10,970 bases of DNA from CAXSEF01 sp964236535 (GTDB lineage Bacteria > Pseudomonadota > Alphaproteobacteria > Acetobacterales > Acetobacteraceae): positions 1 to 10,970 of the forward strand of contig CAXSEF010000102.1 in assembly GCA_964236535.1 (NCBI GenBank), given 5' to 3'. The notes under the pieces are model-generated. The model was given only the letters and a program-made list of their open reading frames with translations, had not been told where the DNA came from and searched no databases. Position 1 is the first letter of the stretch; each line of letters opens with the position of its first letter. Shown here one piece after another: positions 1-7,056 of this stretch. A program made the position numbers and the translations under genes.

Positions 1-14
1 CATCCCGTAATGCC

Positions 15-32
15 TGGTGATCCGTATCACCA
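15..32. terminator. Hairpin downstream of the histidine phosphatase gene (candidate terminator)
   Basis: A perfect 7-bp stem (TGGTGAT / ATCACCA) encloses a 4-base loop, 18 bases past the stop codon of the minus-strand phosphatase gene. No T-run follows on the minus strand, so it does not fit a classical intrinsic terminator. It could stabilise a 3' end or bind a protein. The rest of bases 1-50 shows nothing recognisable. Confidence 0.3.
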
Positions 33-50
33 CACTCCAGGACTAAACAC

Positions 51-662
51 CTAGAGCACTCCGGAGTAGCTTGGCACGTCGTTTACGCAGACGATCCTCC
101 AGGCGCGCGGGTGACGCTCGAGCACGCTCACCGACAGGTGCAGCGCGGCGTCGGCCGCAACCCCCATCGCATGGGCGAGCGCCGCACGGACCACGCCGCC
201 ATGGCACACGACCACCACCTCCTCGCCGGGATGCGCCTTGGCCAGCCGCTCCATGGCTGGGCCGACCCGCCCGACCACGTCCTGCATGCTCTCCCCGCCC
301 GGTGGACGCTCGCGGGCGGACAGCGGCCAGAACACGTGCGCCGGCTCGGCCAGCAGAGGGGGGAGCTCGGCATGCGCCAGCCCCTGCCACTCGCCCAGCT
401 CCTGCTCGACCAGATCGGGCTCGACTCCTGGCGCCACCGCAGGATAGCGCGCCCGCCAGATTGCCTCGGCGGTGCGCCGGGTGCGAACCAGCGGCGTCAC
501 ATACCACGCCGCCTTGCGCGGCAGGCGGTCGGCCAGCGCCCGGTACTGGTCGGCCTGCGCAGCCAAGGTGTCCGGGCAGAGCAGCACGTCCATGGTGCCG
601 TAGAGCACCAGCCGGGCGCTCTCCTCCACGAGCGCATGGCGGATCAGGTGAAAGCGGGTCAT
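51..662 (-). CDS. Histidine phosphatase family protein (phosphoglycerate mutase-like)
   Basis: The 203-residue protein belongs to the histidine phosphatase (phosphoglycerate mutase/CobC-like) superfamily, whose members hydrolyse phosphate esters through a phosphohistidine. The catalytic LIRHA motif is at residues 6-10 (His9 the likely nucleophile). A TPLVRTRRTAEA segment at 56-67 matches the family's S/TPL-x-R-x-x-QTA element, GGES is at 122-125, and the second catalytic His is in VCHGG (His154). The first motif has Ala where RHG is commoner. The ATG at 662 was chosen because it puts RHA at the usual N-terminal position and has an AGAGG ribosome-binding site; an upstream in-frame ATG at 746 would add 28 unconserved residues. 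No signal peptide or membrane segment is seen, so it is probably cytoplasmic. It follows the ABC-2 permease on the same strand after 106 bases and may share its transcript. The substrate cannot be told; alpha-ribazole phosphatase is possible, but no cobalamin gene lies nearby. Confidence 0.88.
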   Translation of the reverse strand: MTRFHLIRHALVEESARLVLYGTMDVLLCPDTLAAQADQYRALADRLPRKAAWYVTPLVRTRRTAEAIWRARYPAVAPGVEPDLVEQELGEWQGLAHAELPPLLAEPAHVFWPLSARERPPGGESMQDVVGRVGPAMERLAKAHPGEEVVVVCHGGVVRAALAHAMGVAADAALHLSVSVLERHPRAWRIVCVNDVPSYSGVL

Positions 663-768
663 GACAGCCTCTCTTCGGCGGCACGGCAGGAACATCGGCC
701 GGTCGTGCCGCGCGTCTGGGTGGAACGGCTCGCCGCACGCCGGCATGCAGCGGCGGCACGCGCCGGGG

Positions 769-1572
769 CTACTCGCCGACGCTCAGCAGGGCGCCGCGCA
801 TCCGCGCGAACTGGAACTGGCTGGAGAACAGCAGCAGCGCCGCCAACAGCCAGAAGCCGTCCAGACCGAATGCCCACCCGCCCTGGTCCCAGCGCACCAC
901 GCCCTGCACCATCACCGCGCGCAATCCCTCGAACACATGCGTCGAGGGCAGCGACAGCGCCAGCGGCCGCAGCAGATACGGCAGGGCAGAGACCGGGTAG
1001 AACACGCAAGATAGCGGCGCCAGGCCGAACGTCACCGACCAGGCCAGCGCCTCGGCCCCCAGCCCGTGCCGCAGGATCAGCGACATCACGCCCAGTCCCA
1101 CGCACCACCCCATGACCATCAGCGCGGCCACGAACAGCACCAGCGGCGCACCGATGGCGAACAGGTCGAACCAGTACAGCGCCCAGGCCAGCAGCACCGC
1201 TGGCAGCACCCCGGCCAGCATGCGCAGCACCGACATCACGGTCAGCGCCGCCATCATCTCCCACGGCCGCAGCGGGCTGACGAAAACATGGCCGAGGTTG
1301 CGCGACCACAGCTCCTCCAGGAACGTCGCCGACATTCCCATCTGTGTGCGCAACGTGATCTCCCACAGCAGCACGCCGCCAAGCAGGGCGGCGACAAGCG
1401 ACACCGGCCCGCCACCCGCCAGTCGCCCGGCAAAGTAGCTCGAGGTGAATTCCCAGATGCACATCTGCAGCACCGGCCAGTACGCCAGTTCGAGCAGGCG
1501 CGGCCAGGAACCGCGATACAGCGCCAGGTGGCGGTAGACGAGGCCCCAGATGCGCCCGGCCGACCCGCTCAC
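769..1572 (-). CDS. ABC-2 type transporter permease
   Basis: This 267-residue integral membrane protein fits the ABC-2 permease family, which forms the channel of exporters for polysaccharides, drugs or lipids. It shows about six hydrophobic segments (roughly residues 28-45, 56-72, 107-133, 138-163, 174-200 and 236-252). It also has the family-like stretches FLEELWSRNLGHVFVSPLRP (84-103) and, near the C terminus, LPSTHVFEGLRA (208-219). The start is taken as GTG at 1572, which overlaps the TGA of the upstream ATPase gene (GTGA); this implies translational coupling and gives a normal N terminus beginning SGSAGRIWGLVYRH. The permease frame is intact over its whole length, although the ATPase gene it is coupled to is broken. 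It would need another ATPase to work, unless the ATPase is somehow still made. The substrate is unknown. Confidence 0.88.
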   Translation of the reverse strand: MSGSAGRIWGLVYRHLALYRGSWPRLLELAYWPVLQMCIWEFTSSYFAGRLAGGGPVSLVAALLGGVLLWEITLRTQMGMSATFLEELWSRNLGHVFVSPLRPWEMMAALTVMSVLRMLAGVLPAVLLAWALYWFDLFAIGAPLVLFVAALMVMGWCVGLGVMSLILRHGLGAEALAWSVTFGLAPLSCVFYPVSALPYLLRPLALSLPSTHVFEGLRAVMVQGVVRWDQGGWAFGLDGFWLLAALLLFSSQFQFARMRGALLSVGE

Positions 1573-2440
1573 GCGACGGCCTGCGTGTTGCCGGGGCAGC
1601 CGGCGGTTCCCGCGTCGGACCTCCGGGCGCCCACCGCTGCGGAACGCTCGCGCAACGGCTTGTCGGCGCCCGCAGCCGGATCTCCACCCGCTGTGCGGTT
1701 CCGGGCGATGTCGAGGAACACGTCCTCCAGGTCGTCGCGTTGGTAACGCTCGCGAAGGCCGGCCGGCATACCGCGATCGACGATACGCCCCTGTTTCATC
1801 ACCAGCACCTGACCGCACAGCCGCTCGACCTCCGCCATGTTGTGCGAGGCCAGCAGGATCGTGCAGCCCGACTCCGCGCGATAGGCCTCCAGCCAGCCGC
1901 GGATCATGTCGCCGGTATCGGGGTTGAGGCTCGCGGTGGGCTCGTCCAGCAACAGCACCTCCGGCCGGTTGATCAGCGACTTGGCCAGCGCGACCCGGGT
2001 CTTCTGTCCGCCGACAGCGCGCCTGCGGAACGACGCAGCAGGTCGTGCAGGTCGAGCTGGCCGATGCGCTGCACCCCGTACAGGTAGCCGTATACCCGCA
2101 GGTTCCCCGCAACGCTGAGCCGGCTCGGCAACACCACGTAGGGCGAGGAGAAGTTCATCCGCGTCAGCGCGGCGAACCGGTCACGCGCCATGTCGTGCCC
2201 CAGCACGCGGATGCTGCCGCCGCTCGGCACCAGCAACGCTAGCAACGATGGTGGTGGTCTTGCCCGCGCCGTTGCCGCCAGCAGCCCGACCGCCGCGCCG
2301 CGCCCGACCGTGAAGTCGATCCCGTCGACGGCAAGGGTCGCACCGAAGCGCTTGGCCAGGCCCGAGACCTCGATCACCGGCGCCGGCTGGTCGCCAACCG
2401 GGGCAGGGGTGCCGTTCGAGGCAGGCAGGCGTGCAGTCAT
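1569..2440 (-). pseudogene. ABC transporter ATP-binding protein, disrupted by several indels
   Basis: The cognate ATPase of the downstream ABC-2 permease cannot be read in one frame. The N-terminal part (ATG at 2440, residues beginning MTARLPASN) runs well to the sequence before Walker A. There, at about 2280, one G is missing, so GGNGAGKTTTI appears only in the +1 frame (2247-2279). At about 2246 a second length change returns to the first frame (LLALLVPSGGSIRVLGHDM, then MNFSSPYV). At about 2010 another missing G breaks the LSGGQ signature, and the first frame ends at 1973. The continuation KTRVALAKSLINRPEVLLLDEPT (Walker B at 1941-1961) is in the last frame, which holds the H-loop (LLASHNM) and ends at 1569. 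The stretch between YGVQRI and LDLHDLL is also about 8 residues shorter than I recall for the family. At least three lesions lie in one gene while every neighbour is intact, which favours real decay over scattered sequencing error. Assembly error in GC-rich DNA remains possible. Confidence 0.8.
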
Positions 2441-2534
2441 CGGGTGCTGGTCTACTCGGTCAGGAAAGGGCCCGCTTCGGGCTGGGCGAGCGACGCGCAC
2501 CGAAGTGCCCTCGCCAACGCGCCGCCGCTCCGGG

Positions 2535-2540
2535 CTATAT
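2535..2540 (+). promoter_or_regulatory. Possible -10 element (CTATAT) of the metallophosphoesterase gene
   Basis: CTATAT stands out in GC-rich DNA and resembles the -10 hexamer described for alphaproteobacterial sigma-70 promoters. It ends only 8 bases before the ATG at 2549, so transcription from it would give a nearly leaderless message. No convincing -35 hexamer is seen 16-18 bases upstream. No strong ribosome-binding site precedes the ATG; AGGT at 2541-2544 is weak and close. Confidence 0.3.
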
Positions 2541-2548
2541 AGGTCACC

Positions 2549-3253
2549 ATGACCGATTTTCCTCCCGGCCGCCTGGCGTCCGGCTGTCGCATCTACGCCG
2601 TCGGCGACGTGCACGGCTGCTCCGACCGGCTGCGTGCGCTGCACGACTTGATCGCCGGCGACCTGCTGGCCCGGCCGGTACCCGACTCCACCCTGGTCCA
2701 CCTCGGCGACTACGTGGACCGCGGCCGCGACAGCGCAGTCGTGCTGCAGCTGGTAAAGTGCCCGGCGGTACCGGTGGACCGGGTCGTCAACCTGTCGGGT
2801 AACCACGAGATCATGCTGCTAGACGCGCTTGCCGGTTATCCTGGCGCGGTGGATGGCTGGCTCGACAATGGCGGTGGAGCGACCTTGCACAGCTGGGGGA
2901 TAGACCCTGCCTCTCCCCCGCAATCCTGGCGCGCCCAGGTGCCGCAGGACGACGTCGCGATGCTGGAAGGCCTCGCATTCCAGCATCGTCGCGACGGCTA
3001 CCTGTTCGTCCACGCCGGGCTGCGTCCGGGCGTTCCGCTGGACCGCCAGTCGGCCGACGACCTGCTATGGATACGCGAGCCGTTCCTATCTTCGCGACAG
3101 TCGTTCGGCGCGATCGTGGTCCATGGTCACACGTCCGGTCCCGCACCCGTGGTCAGGTCCAACCGGATTTGCGTGGACACCAACGCGGTCAAGGGTGGAC
3201 GTCTCACCTGCGTGGTGCTGCAAGGCGCCAATGTCCGCTTCCTTCAGGTCTGA
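2549..3253 (+). CDS. Metallophosphoesterase, serine/threonine protein phosphatase-like
   Basis: The 234-residue protein has the full set of calcineurin-like phosphoesterase motifs in order: GDVHG (residues 19-23), GDYVDRG (53-59), GNHE (84-87), HAGLRPG (155-161) and HGHT (192-195). These supply the Asp, His and Asn ligands of a two-metal centre that hydrolyses phosphoesters. The spacing and the GDYVDRG/HAGLRPG forms fit the bacterial PrpA/ApaH-like protein phosphatase branch, whose members act on phosphoproteins or on diadenosine tetraphosphate; the sequence alone does not choose between them. No signal peptide is seen, so it is presumably cytoplasmic. The ATG at 2549 is the first in frame near the conserved start. 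It is transcribed away from the broken ABC cluster and towards the Bax inhibitor-1 gene, and appears to be a single-gene unit. Confidence 0.93.
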   Translation: MTDFPPGRLASGCRIYAVGDVHGCSDRLRALHDLIAGDLLARPVPDSTLVHLGDYVDRGRDSAVVLQLVKCPAVPVDRVVNLSGNHEIMLLDALAGYPGAVDGWLDNGGGATLHSWGIDPASPPQSWRAQVPQDDVAMLEGLAFQHRRDGYLFVHAGLRPGVPLDRQSADDLLWIREPFLSSRQSFGAIVVHGHTSGPAPVVRSNRICVDTNAVKGGRLTCVVLQGANVRFLQV

Positions 3254-3342
3254 CCGGGCGATCATCACCTCGAACCCGGTAGGTGCGTCCGGCGCGCTGG
3301 GCCACAACCGTGCCGATGCATCAACAACACTCAAACTGACGA

Positions 3343-3364
3343 CCCGGCGCGGCAGTCAGCCGGG
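3343..3364. terminator. Inverted repeat between convergent genes (candidate terminator)
   Basis: CCCGGC (3343-3348) and GCCGGG (3359-3364) form a 6-bp GC stem with a 10-base loop in the 122-base gap between the convergent phosphoesterase and BI-1 genes. It could serve either strand, but no T-run follows on either side, so the call is weak. I see no gene or repeat copy in the rest of the gap. Confidence 0.3.
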
Positions 3365-3375
3365 CCTCCAGGCTC

Positions 3376-4155
3376 CTAGTTGCTGTTGCTGCGAGTTCCG
3401 GTCAGCTGCAGCAACAGCATGAATAGGTTAATGAAGTTCAGATAGAGGCTCAGGGCGTCGTATACGCTGCGCTTGGCGGCGACATCCGTGCCAGAGGCAT
3501 AGGCATACTGCACGTACGAGGCCTTGATGCGCTGCGTGTCGTAGGCGGTCAGGCCGGTGAACACCAGCACGCCGACGATGCTGACCAGGAACTGCAGCTG
3601 GCTGCTGCCGATGAAGATGTTGACCACGCTCGCGATGATGATGCCGAACAGGCCCATCAGCAGGAAGCTGCCGAAGCGGCTGAGGTCCGTGTTGGTAGTG
3701 TAGCCGTAGGCGGAGGTCACGGCAAAGGTGGCCGAGGCGATGAAGAACACGCGGGTGATGCTGTCCCCGGTGTAGACCCAGAAGATGTTGGCGAGGCTCG
3801 CCCCCATCGCCGCACAGAACGCCCAGTAGAGCGCCTGCGCCGACTGCCGCGACAGCCGGTTCACGCCCATGCTGAGCACCAGGACGAAAGCAAGCGGCGC
3901 GAACATCGCGGCGTAGCCGAGCAGGGTCGGATGCAGCACGAACACGCCGCTGCGCGTCTGCATCGGTTGGTAGAACGCGGCGCGGATGCCCGACACGTTG
4001 GCGACCATGTAGGCCACCGCGCCGGTCAGCAGCAGGCCCGACGTCATCCAGTTGTAGACGTGCAGCATGTAGGCGCGCAGACCGGCGTCGAGCGTACCGG
4101 CCTGCGCGGCGCCGGTCGCGGCCGGATAGGTTCGGGTGTCGGGGCGGAAGGCCAT
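3376..4155 (-). CDS. Bax inhibitor-1/YccA family membrane protein
   Basis: The 259-residue protein has about seven hydrophobic segments (roughly residues 36-53, 75-97, 107-127, 133-150, 162-182, 187-205 and 236-252), as expected for the BI-1/YccA (TMBIM) family of inner-membrane proteins. Members form a pH-sensitive calcium leak in the structurally studied Bacillus homologue and modulate FtsH in E. coli (YccA). The signature FTGLTAYDTQRIK (199-211) and the C-terminal YDALSLYLNFINLF (232-245) are clear. Asp206 and Asp233 are plausible counterparts of the family's paired acidic residues. The ATG at 4155 is preceded by GAGGAA, a good ribosome-binding site. The frame is open far upstream, but that is a shadow of the neighbouring permease, not an extension. 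It is a monocistronic gene with a 227-base upstream gap carrying a leader palindrome and a possible promoter. Confidence 0.94.
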   Translation of the reverse strand: MAFRPDTRTYPAATGAAQAGTLDAGLRAYMLHVYNWMTSGLLLTGAVAYMVANVSGIRAAFYQPMQTRSGVFVLHPTLLGYAAMFAPLAFVLVLSMGVNRLSRQSAQALYWAFCAAMGASLANIFWVYTGDSITRVFFIASATFAVTSAYGYTTNTDLSRFGSFLLMGLFGIIIASVVNIFIGSSQLQFLVSIVGVLVFTGLTAYDTQRIKASYVQYAYASGTDVAAKRSVYDALSLYLNFINLFMLLLQLTGTRSNSN

Positions 4156-4170
4156 GGAGGGTTCCTCAAA

Positions 4171-4183
4171 GGGCACGGTGCCC
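4171..4183. promoter_or_regulatory. Perfect inverted repeat in the BI-1 leader
   Basis: GGGCACGGTGCCC is a perfect 6-bp inverted repeat around one central base, 16 bases upstream of the BI-1 start codon. In DNA it could be an operator; in RNA its very short loop makes a stable hairpin less likely. Its position just before the ribosome-binding site would suit regulation. No regulator gene is adjacent. Confidence 0.35.
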
Positions 4184-4191
4184 AGGGCTGC

Positions 4192-4221
4192 TATCTTGGC
4201 AGGAGCGGGGGCTCGTTCAAG
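4192..4221 (-). promoter_or_regulatory. Possible promoter of the BI-1 gene
   Basis: On the minus strand, CTTGAA (4216-4221) and AAGATA (4192-4197) are 18 bases apart and lie upstream of the leader palindrome and the ATG at 4155. CTTG-type -35 boxes are usual for alphaproteobacterial housekeeping sigma and heat-shock sigma factors. Both hexamers are imperfect, so this is only a candidate. Confidence 0.25.
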
Positions 4222-4325
4222 CAAAATAGGCAGCGGCGTCACTACGTGAGCAAAGTGTAAACATCCGATAAACCCCGCAGTCTGCGATCCGCGCCGTCCC
4301 CCGCGTGCGCCAGCGCCGGATCGTG

Positions 4326-4356
4326 CCGCCAGGAGCAACACGTTCCGACGTGGCGG
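4326..4356. terminator. Nested inverted repeat after the ybbP-like gene
   Basis: CACGT-TCCG-ACGTG (4339-4352) is a perfect 5-bp hairpin with a 4-base loop, nested in an alternative CCGCCA/TGGCGG pairing (4326-4331 with 4351-4356). It lies about 30 bases past the stop of the minus-strand permease gene, where a terminator would be expected, but no T-run is present. Confidence 0.3.
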
Positions 4357-4382
4357 AGCGGGTCGTCCCCACGCTGCGACGC

Positions 4383-6884
4383 TTACTCGTTGCGCAGGTA
4401 CGCCGCCGCCGGCGCCCGCAGCGCCACCGCAGTCCCGGCGTAGCCGAACGCCAGCATCAGTGCCACGCAGCTCAGCACCGTCGCGGCCAGCGTTGCCGGC
4501 AGGAACACCCACTTGCCGCCCATCAGGAAACGGACCACGCCCCAGCTCGCCGCAGTGCCGACCAGCGCCGCGATCAGTCCGGCGGACAGCCCGATCAGGC
4601 CGAACTCGGTCATCCAGGCGGCGCGGATCTGGCTCCTGGTCGCACCCAGGCTCTTGAGCACCACCGCCTCGCCGATGCGGCGGCGCTGGCCAGCCGCCAC
4701 CGTGCCGGCCAGCACCAGCGCGCCGGCTGCAAGCGCCAGCGACCCCGTCGCGGCCAGCGCCGCACCCACCTTGCGCACCAGGGCAGCGACCGCCTCCAGC
4801 ACGTCGGCGACGCGGATGCCGGTGACGTTGGGCAGCGCGTCGGTGATATCGCGCAGCAGCGCACCCTGCGCCCGCACGCCGCCGCCCATCCGTACCGTCG
4901 CGATCTCCGAGTGCGGCGCCTGCGCCAGCATCCCTGGCGAGGCGACCATGGCGAAATTCAGCGCCAGGGTGCGCCAGTCGATGACGCGCAGGCTCGCGAT
5001 GCGCAGGTCGATGTCGCGGCCCAGCACGTTGACGCGCAGTGTGTCGCCGACGCCGACGCCCCACCCCTTGGCCAGCCCGGCATCGAACGACACCAGCGGC
5101 GGGCCCGCATAGTCCGGCGCCCACCACCGGCCGGCCACCAGGTCGGTGCCGTCGGGCGGGGTGGCTGAGAAGCTTAAACCACGATCGCCGCTCAGCGCCC
5201 AGCGGGTCTCCGGCGTGACATGGACCTGATCCACCGGAACGCCGCGCACCGCCACCATCCTGGCGCGCAGGCTCGGCACCTGCGCCAGCCGGGCGTCCGG
5301 CACCGCCCGCACCAGCGCGTCGAACCGGGCCAGCTGGTCGGGCTGGATGTCGATGAAGAAGAAGGTCGGCGCGTCGGCCGGGATTTGCTGCAGCACCGCC
5401 TGGCGTACGTTGGCCTCGATCAGCGCCACCGCGCACAGCGTCGACAGGCCGAGGCCGAGCGCCACCATCATCAGCGGCGTTGCCGCCCCCGCGCGATGCA
5501 GGTTGCCGATGCCCAGCCTGGCCCAGGCCCAGCGCGCCGGCGGCATGCCTGCCGCGGCACGCATCAGCAGCCAGCCGCCGCCGCGGAACAGCAGCAGCGT
5601 CGCCGCCGCCGCGCCGCAGAACCACAAGGCGAAGCCGCGCTGCGGGGCGGCGAGCACGGTCAGCCCGACCAGCACCAGCACCAGCGCCGCATTGGCCGCC
5701 ACCACGCCCGGCGGCGGCATCACGTCGCGCGGCAGCACGGCATCGCGGAACAGTGCGGCGCCCGGGATGCGCGCGGCCCGGCCGAGCGGCCATAGCGAGA
5801 ACGTGCCGGCGGTGAGCAGCCCGTACAGCGCCGCCAGCCCGAGCTGCCCCCAGGCGACCCCGCTGTGCGGCGGCACCGGCAGCAGGTCGGCCAGCAGCCA
5901 CAGGCCGAGCGCCGGCAGCAGCGCTCCGCACGCCACGCCGACCGCCACCCCCAGCAGCGCCAGCGCCATCACCTGGATCAGCGTCGCCGCGAACACCAGA
6001 CGAGACGAGGCACCGAGGCAGCGCAACACCGCGATGCTGCGCGCCCGCTCCTCCAGCCAGGCCCGCACGCCGGTCGCCACCCCGATGCCGCCCACCAGCA
6101 GCGTGGTCAGCCCGACCAGCGTCATGAAGCGGGTGGTCTGGTCGATGAAGCGCACCACCCCGGCCGCGGCATCGTGTGCGTCGCGGATGCGCCAGCCTCG
6201 GTCGGCGAACTGCGCGCGTAGCGCCGCCTCGATGGCCAAGACGTCGGTTCCGGCGGGAAACGCCGCGCGCAGCTCGTGGTGCAGCAGCGAGCCGGGCTGC
6301 ACCAGGCCGGTCGCGGGCAGCGCATCCAGCCCGATCACGACGCTCGGCCCGAGGATGCCAGGCGTCGCCGCACCGTCCGGCTCCGCCTTGATCGCCGCCC
6401 GCAGCGTGAACTGGGCCTGCCCGAGCCGCAGGCTGGCGCCGGACGCCACGCCCAGCCGCTCCAGGATGACCGCCTCGCCCACCAGCCCCCGCGCCTGCAG
6501 CGCCGGCTGCAGCGGCCCGGGTGGCGTCAGCGTCAGGGTGCCGGCGAGCGGGTAGGCGGCGTCCACCGCCTTGACCTCGACCAGGGTGCGCTCGCCGCTG
6601 GCCGCCACCAGCATCGAGCGCAGCTGCACGACATCCGAAAGCCGGGCGCCGCGGCCGCGCAGCACCTGGCGGAGTTCGTCCGGCAGCGGCTCGGACCCGC
6701 CATCCACCGCAAGGTCGCCGCCGAGCAGCTCGCGGCCGCGATCGGCCAGGCCGCGCTCGACCGCGACGCGCACGCTGCCGACCGTGGCGATCGACGCGGT
6801 GCCTAGGGCGAGGCAGGCGAGCACGATCCGCAGGCCGCGCGTGCCGGTGCGCAGCTCCCGCCAGGCCAGGGTCAGGGCCAGCAT
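4383..6884 (-). CDS. ybbP: FtsX-domain ABC transporter permease (YbbP-like)
   Basis: The 833-residue protein is close to the length of E. coli YbbP and shares its design: an N-terminal membrane anchor (residues 17-39), a large periplasmic region and two FtsX-type four-helix permease modules. The first, around 240-330, holds GVRAWLEERARSIAVLRCLG, and further helices follow around 340-470. The second, around 700-833, holds RRRIGEAVVLKSLGATRSQI. The E-R-x-x-x-x-A/V-V-L-K/R-x-L-G signature at the coupling helix appears in both modules, as in LolC/MacB-type permeases. Such systems move lipophilic molecules or transmit force across the envelope; the substrate of YbbAP is not firmly settled. The ATG at 6884 gives a conventional N terminus. 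The frame stays open upstream to 7076, through repeat copy A, and a start there would overlap the ATPase stop; this is judged less likely. The partner ATPase lies upstream on the same strand, separated by the repeat. Confidence 0.9.
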   Translation of the reverse strand: MLALTLAWRELRTGTRGLRIVLACLALGTASIATVGSVRVAVERGLADRGRELLGGDLAVDGGSEPLPDELRQVLRGRGARLSDVVQLRSMLVAASGERTLVEVKAVDAAYPLAGTLTLTPPGPLQPALQARGLVGEAVILERLGVASGASLRLGQAQFTLRAAIKAEPDGAATPGILGPSVVIGLDALPATGLVQPGSLLHHELRAAFPAGTDVLAIEAALRAQFADRGWRIRDAHDAAAGVVRFIDQTTRFMTLVGLTTLLVGGIGVATGVRAWLEERARSIAVLRCLGASSRLVFAATLIQVMALALLGVAVGVACGALLPALGLWLLADLLPVPPHSGVAWGQLGLAALYGLLTAGTFSLWPLGRAARIPGAALFRDAVLPRDVMPPPGVVAANAALVLVLVGLTVLAAPQRGFALWFCGAAAATLLLFRGGGWLLMRAAAGMPPARWAWARLGIGNLHRAGAATPLMMVALGLGLSTLCAVALIEANVRQAVLQQIPADAPTFFFIDIQPDQLARFDALVRAVPDARLAQVPSLRARMVAVRGVPVDQVHVTPETRWALSGDRGLSFSATPPDGTDLVAGRWWAPDYAGPPLVSFDAGLAKGWGVGVGDTLRVNVLGRDIDLRIASLRVIDWRTLALNFAMVASPGMLAQAPHSEIATVRMGGGVRAQGALLRDITDALPNVTGIRVADVLEAVAALVRKVGAALAATGSLALAAGALVLAGTVAAGQRRRIGEAVVLKSLGATRSQIRAAWMTEFGLIGLSAGLIAALVGTAASWGVVRFLMGGKWVFLPATLAATVLSCVALMLAFGYAGTAVALRAPAAAYLRNE

Positions 6885-6890
6885 CAAGAC

Positions 6891-7043
6891 TGGGCTCTGC
6901 CCAGACCCGTCAGGGGCGAGCCGCCCCTGGACCGGCACAGGATGGCCACGCGCTGGACGAAGTGCCCTTCCATGACAGATGATTTCCCAGAGCTCGGCCT
7001 TGAGCAGAGTCCAGAGGCAGATCCTCGGGCCTTGCCTGCCTCC
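6891..7043. repeat. Intergenic palindromic repeat, copy A
   Basis: This copy fills the gap between the ybbA-like and ybbP-like genes. It contains the hairpins TGGGC-TCT-GCCCA (6891-6903) and CAGGGGC-GAGCC-GCCCCTG (6911-6929), and an imperfect one at 7011-7029. Bases 6976-7041 align with 10871-10934 of copy C: the last 40 positions match at 30 by hand count, with a 2-base gap further upstream. GCCCAGACCCG is identical in A and C. The two outer ends of copy A are roughly inverted to each other, as in a small non-autonomous palindromic element or paired REP unit. It encodes no transposase. In related loci the ATPase and permease genes usually abut, so the repeat is probably an insertion. Confidence 0.7.
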
Positions 7044-7056
7044 TGCTCCCCCCCTC

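Noticed and set aside
111..1115. Long plus-strand frames opposite the phosphatase and ABC-2 permease genes
   Set aside because: The products are low-complexity Arg/Pro/Ala/Gln-rich with no motif, and the minus-strand genes have clear family motifs.
1973..2290. Programmed frameshifting as the explanation for the ATPase
   Set aside because: It would need three separate events, one of them a compensating length change about 35 bases after the first, without slippery heptamers or a known precedent in this family.
3376..5931. One long minus-strand frame running from the BI-1 gene far into the permease gene
   Set aside because: Only the 3376-4155 part reads as a protein family; the rest is Ala/Arg/Gly-rich and antisense-phase to the well-supported ybbP-like frame, typical of high-GC shadow frames.
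5347..6555. Long plus-strand frame of 402 codons inside the ybbP-like gene
   Set aside because: Ser/Ala/Pro/Arg-rich product without motifs, antisense to FtsX-domain coding sequence; a GC-driven shadow.
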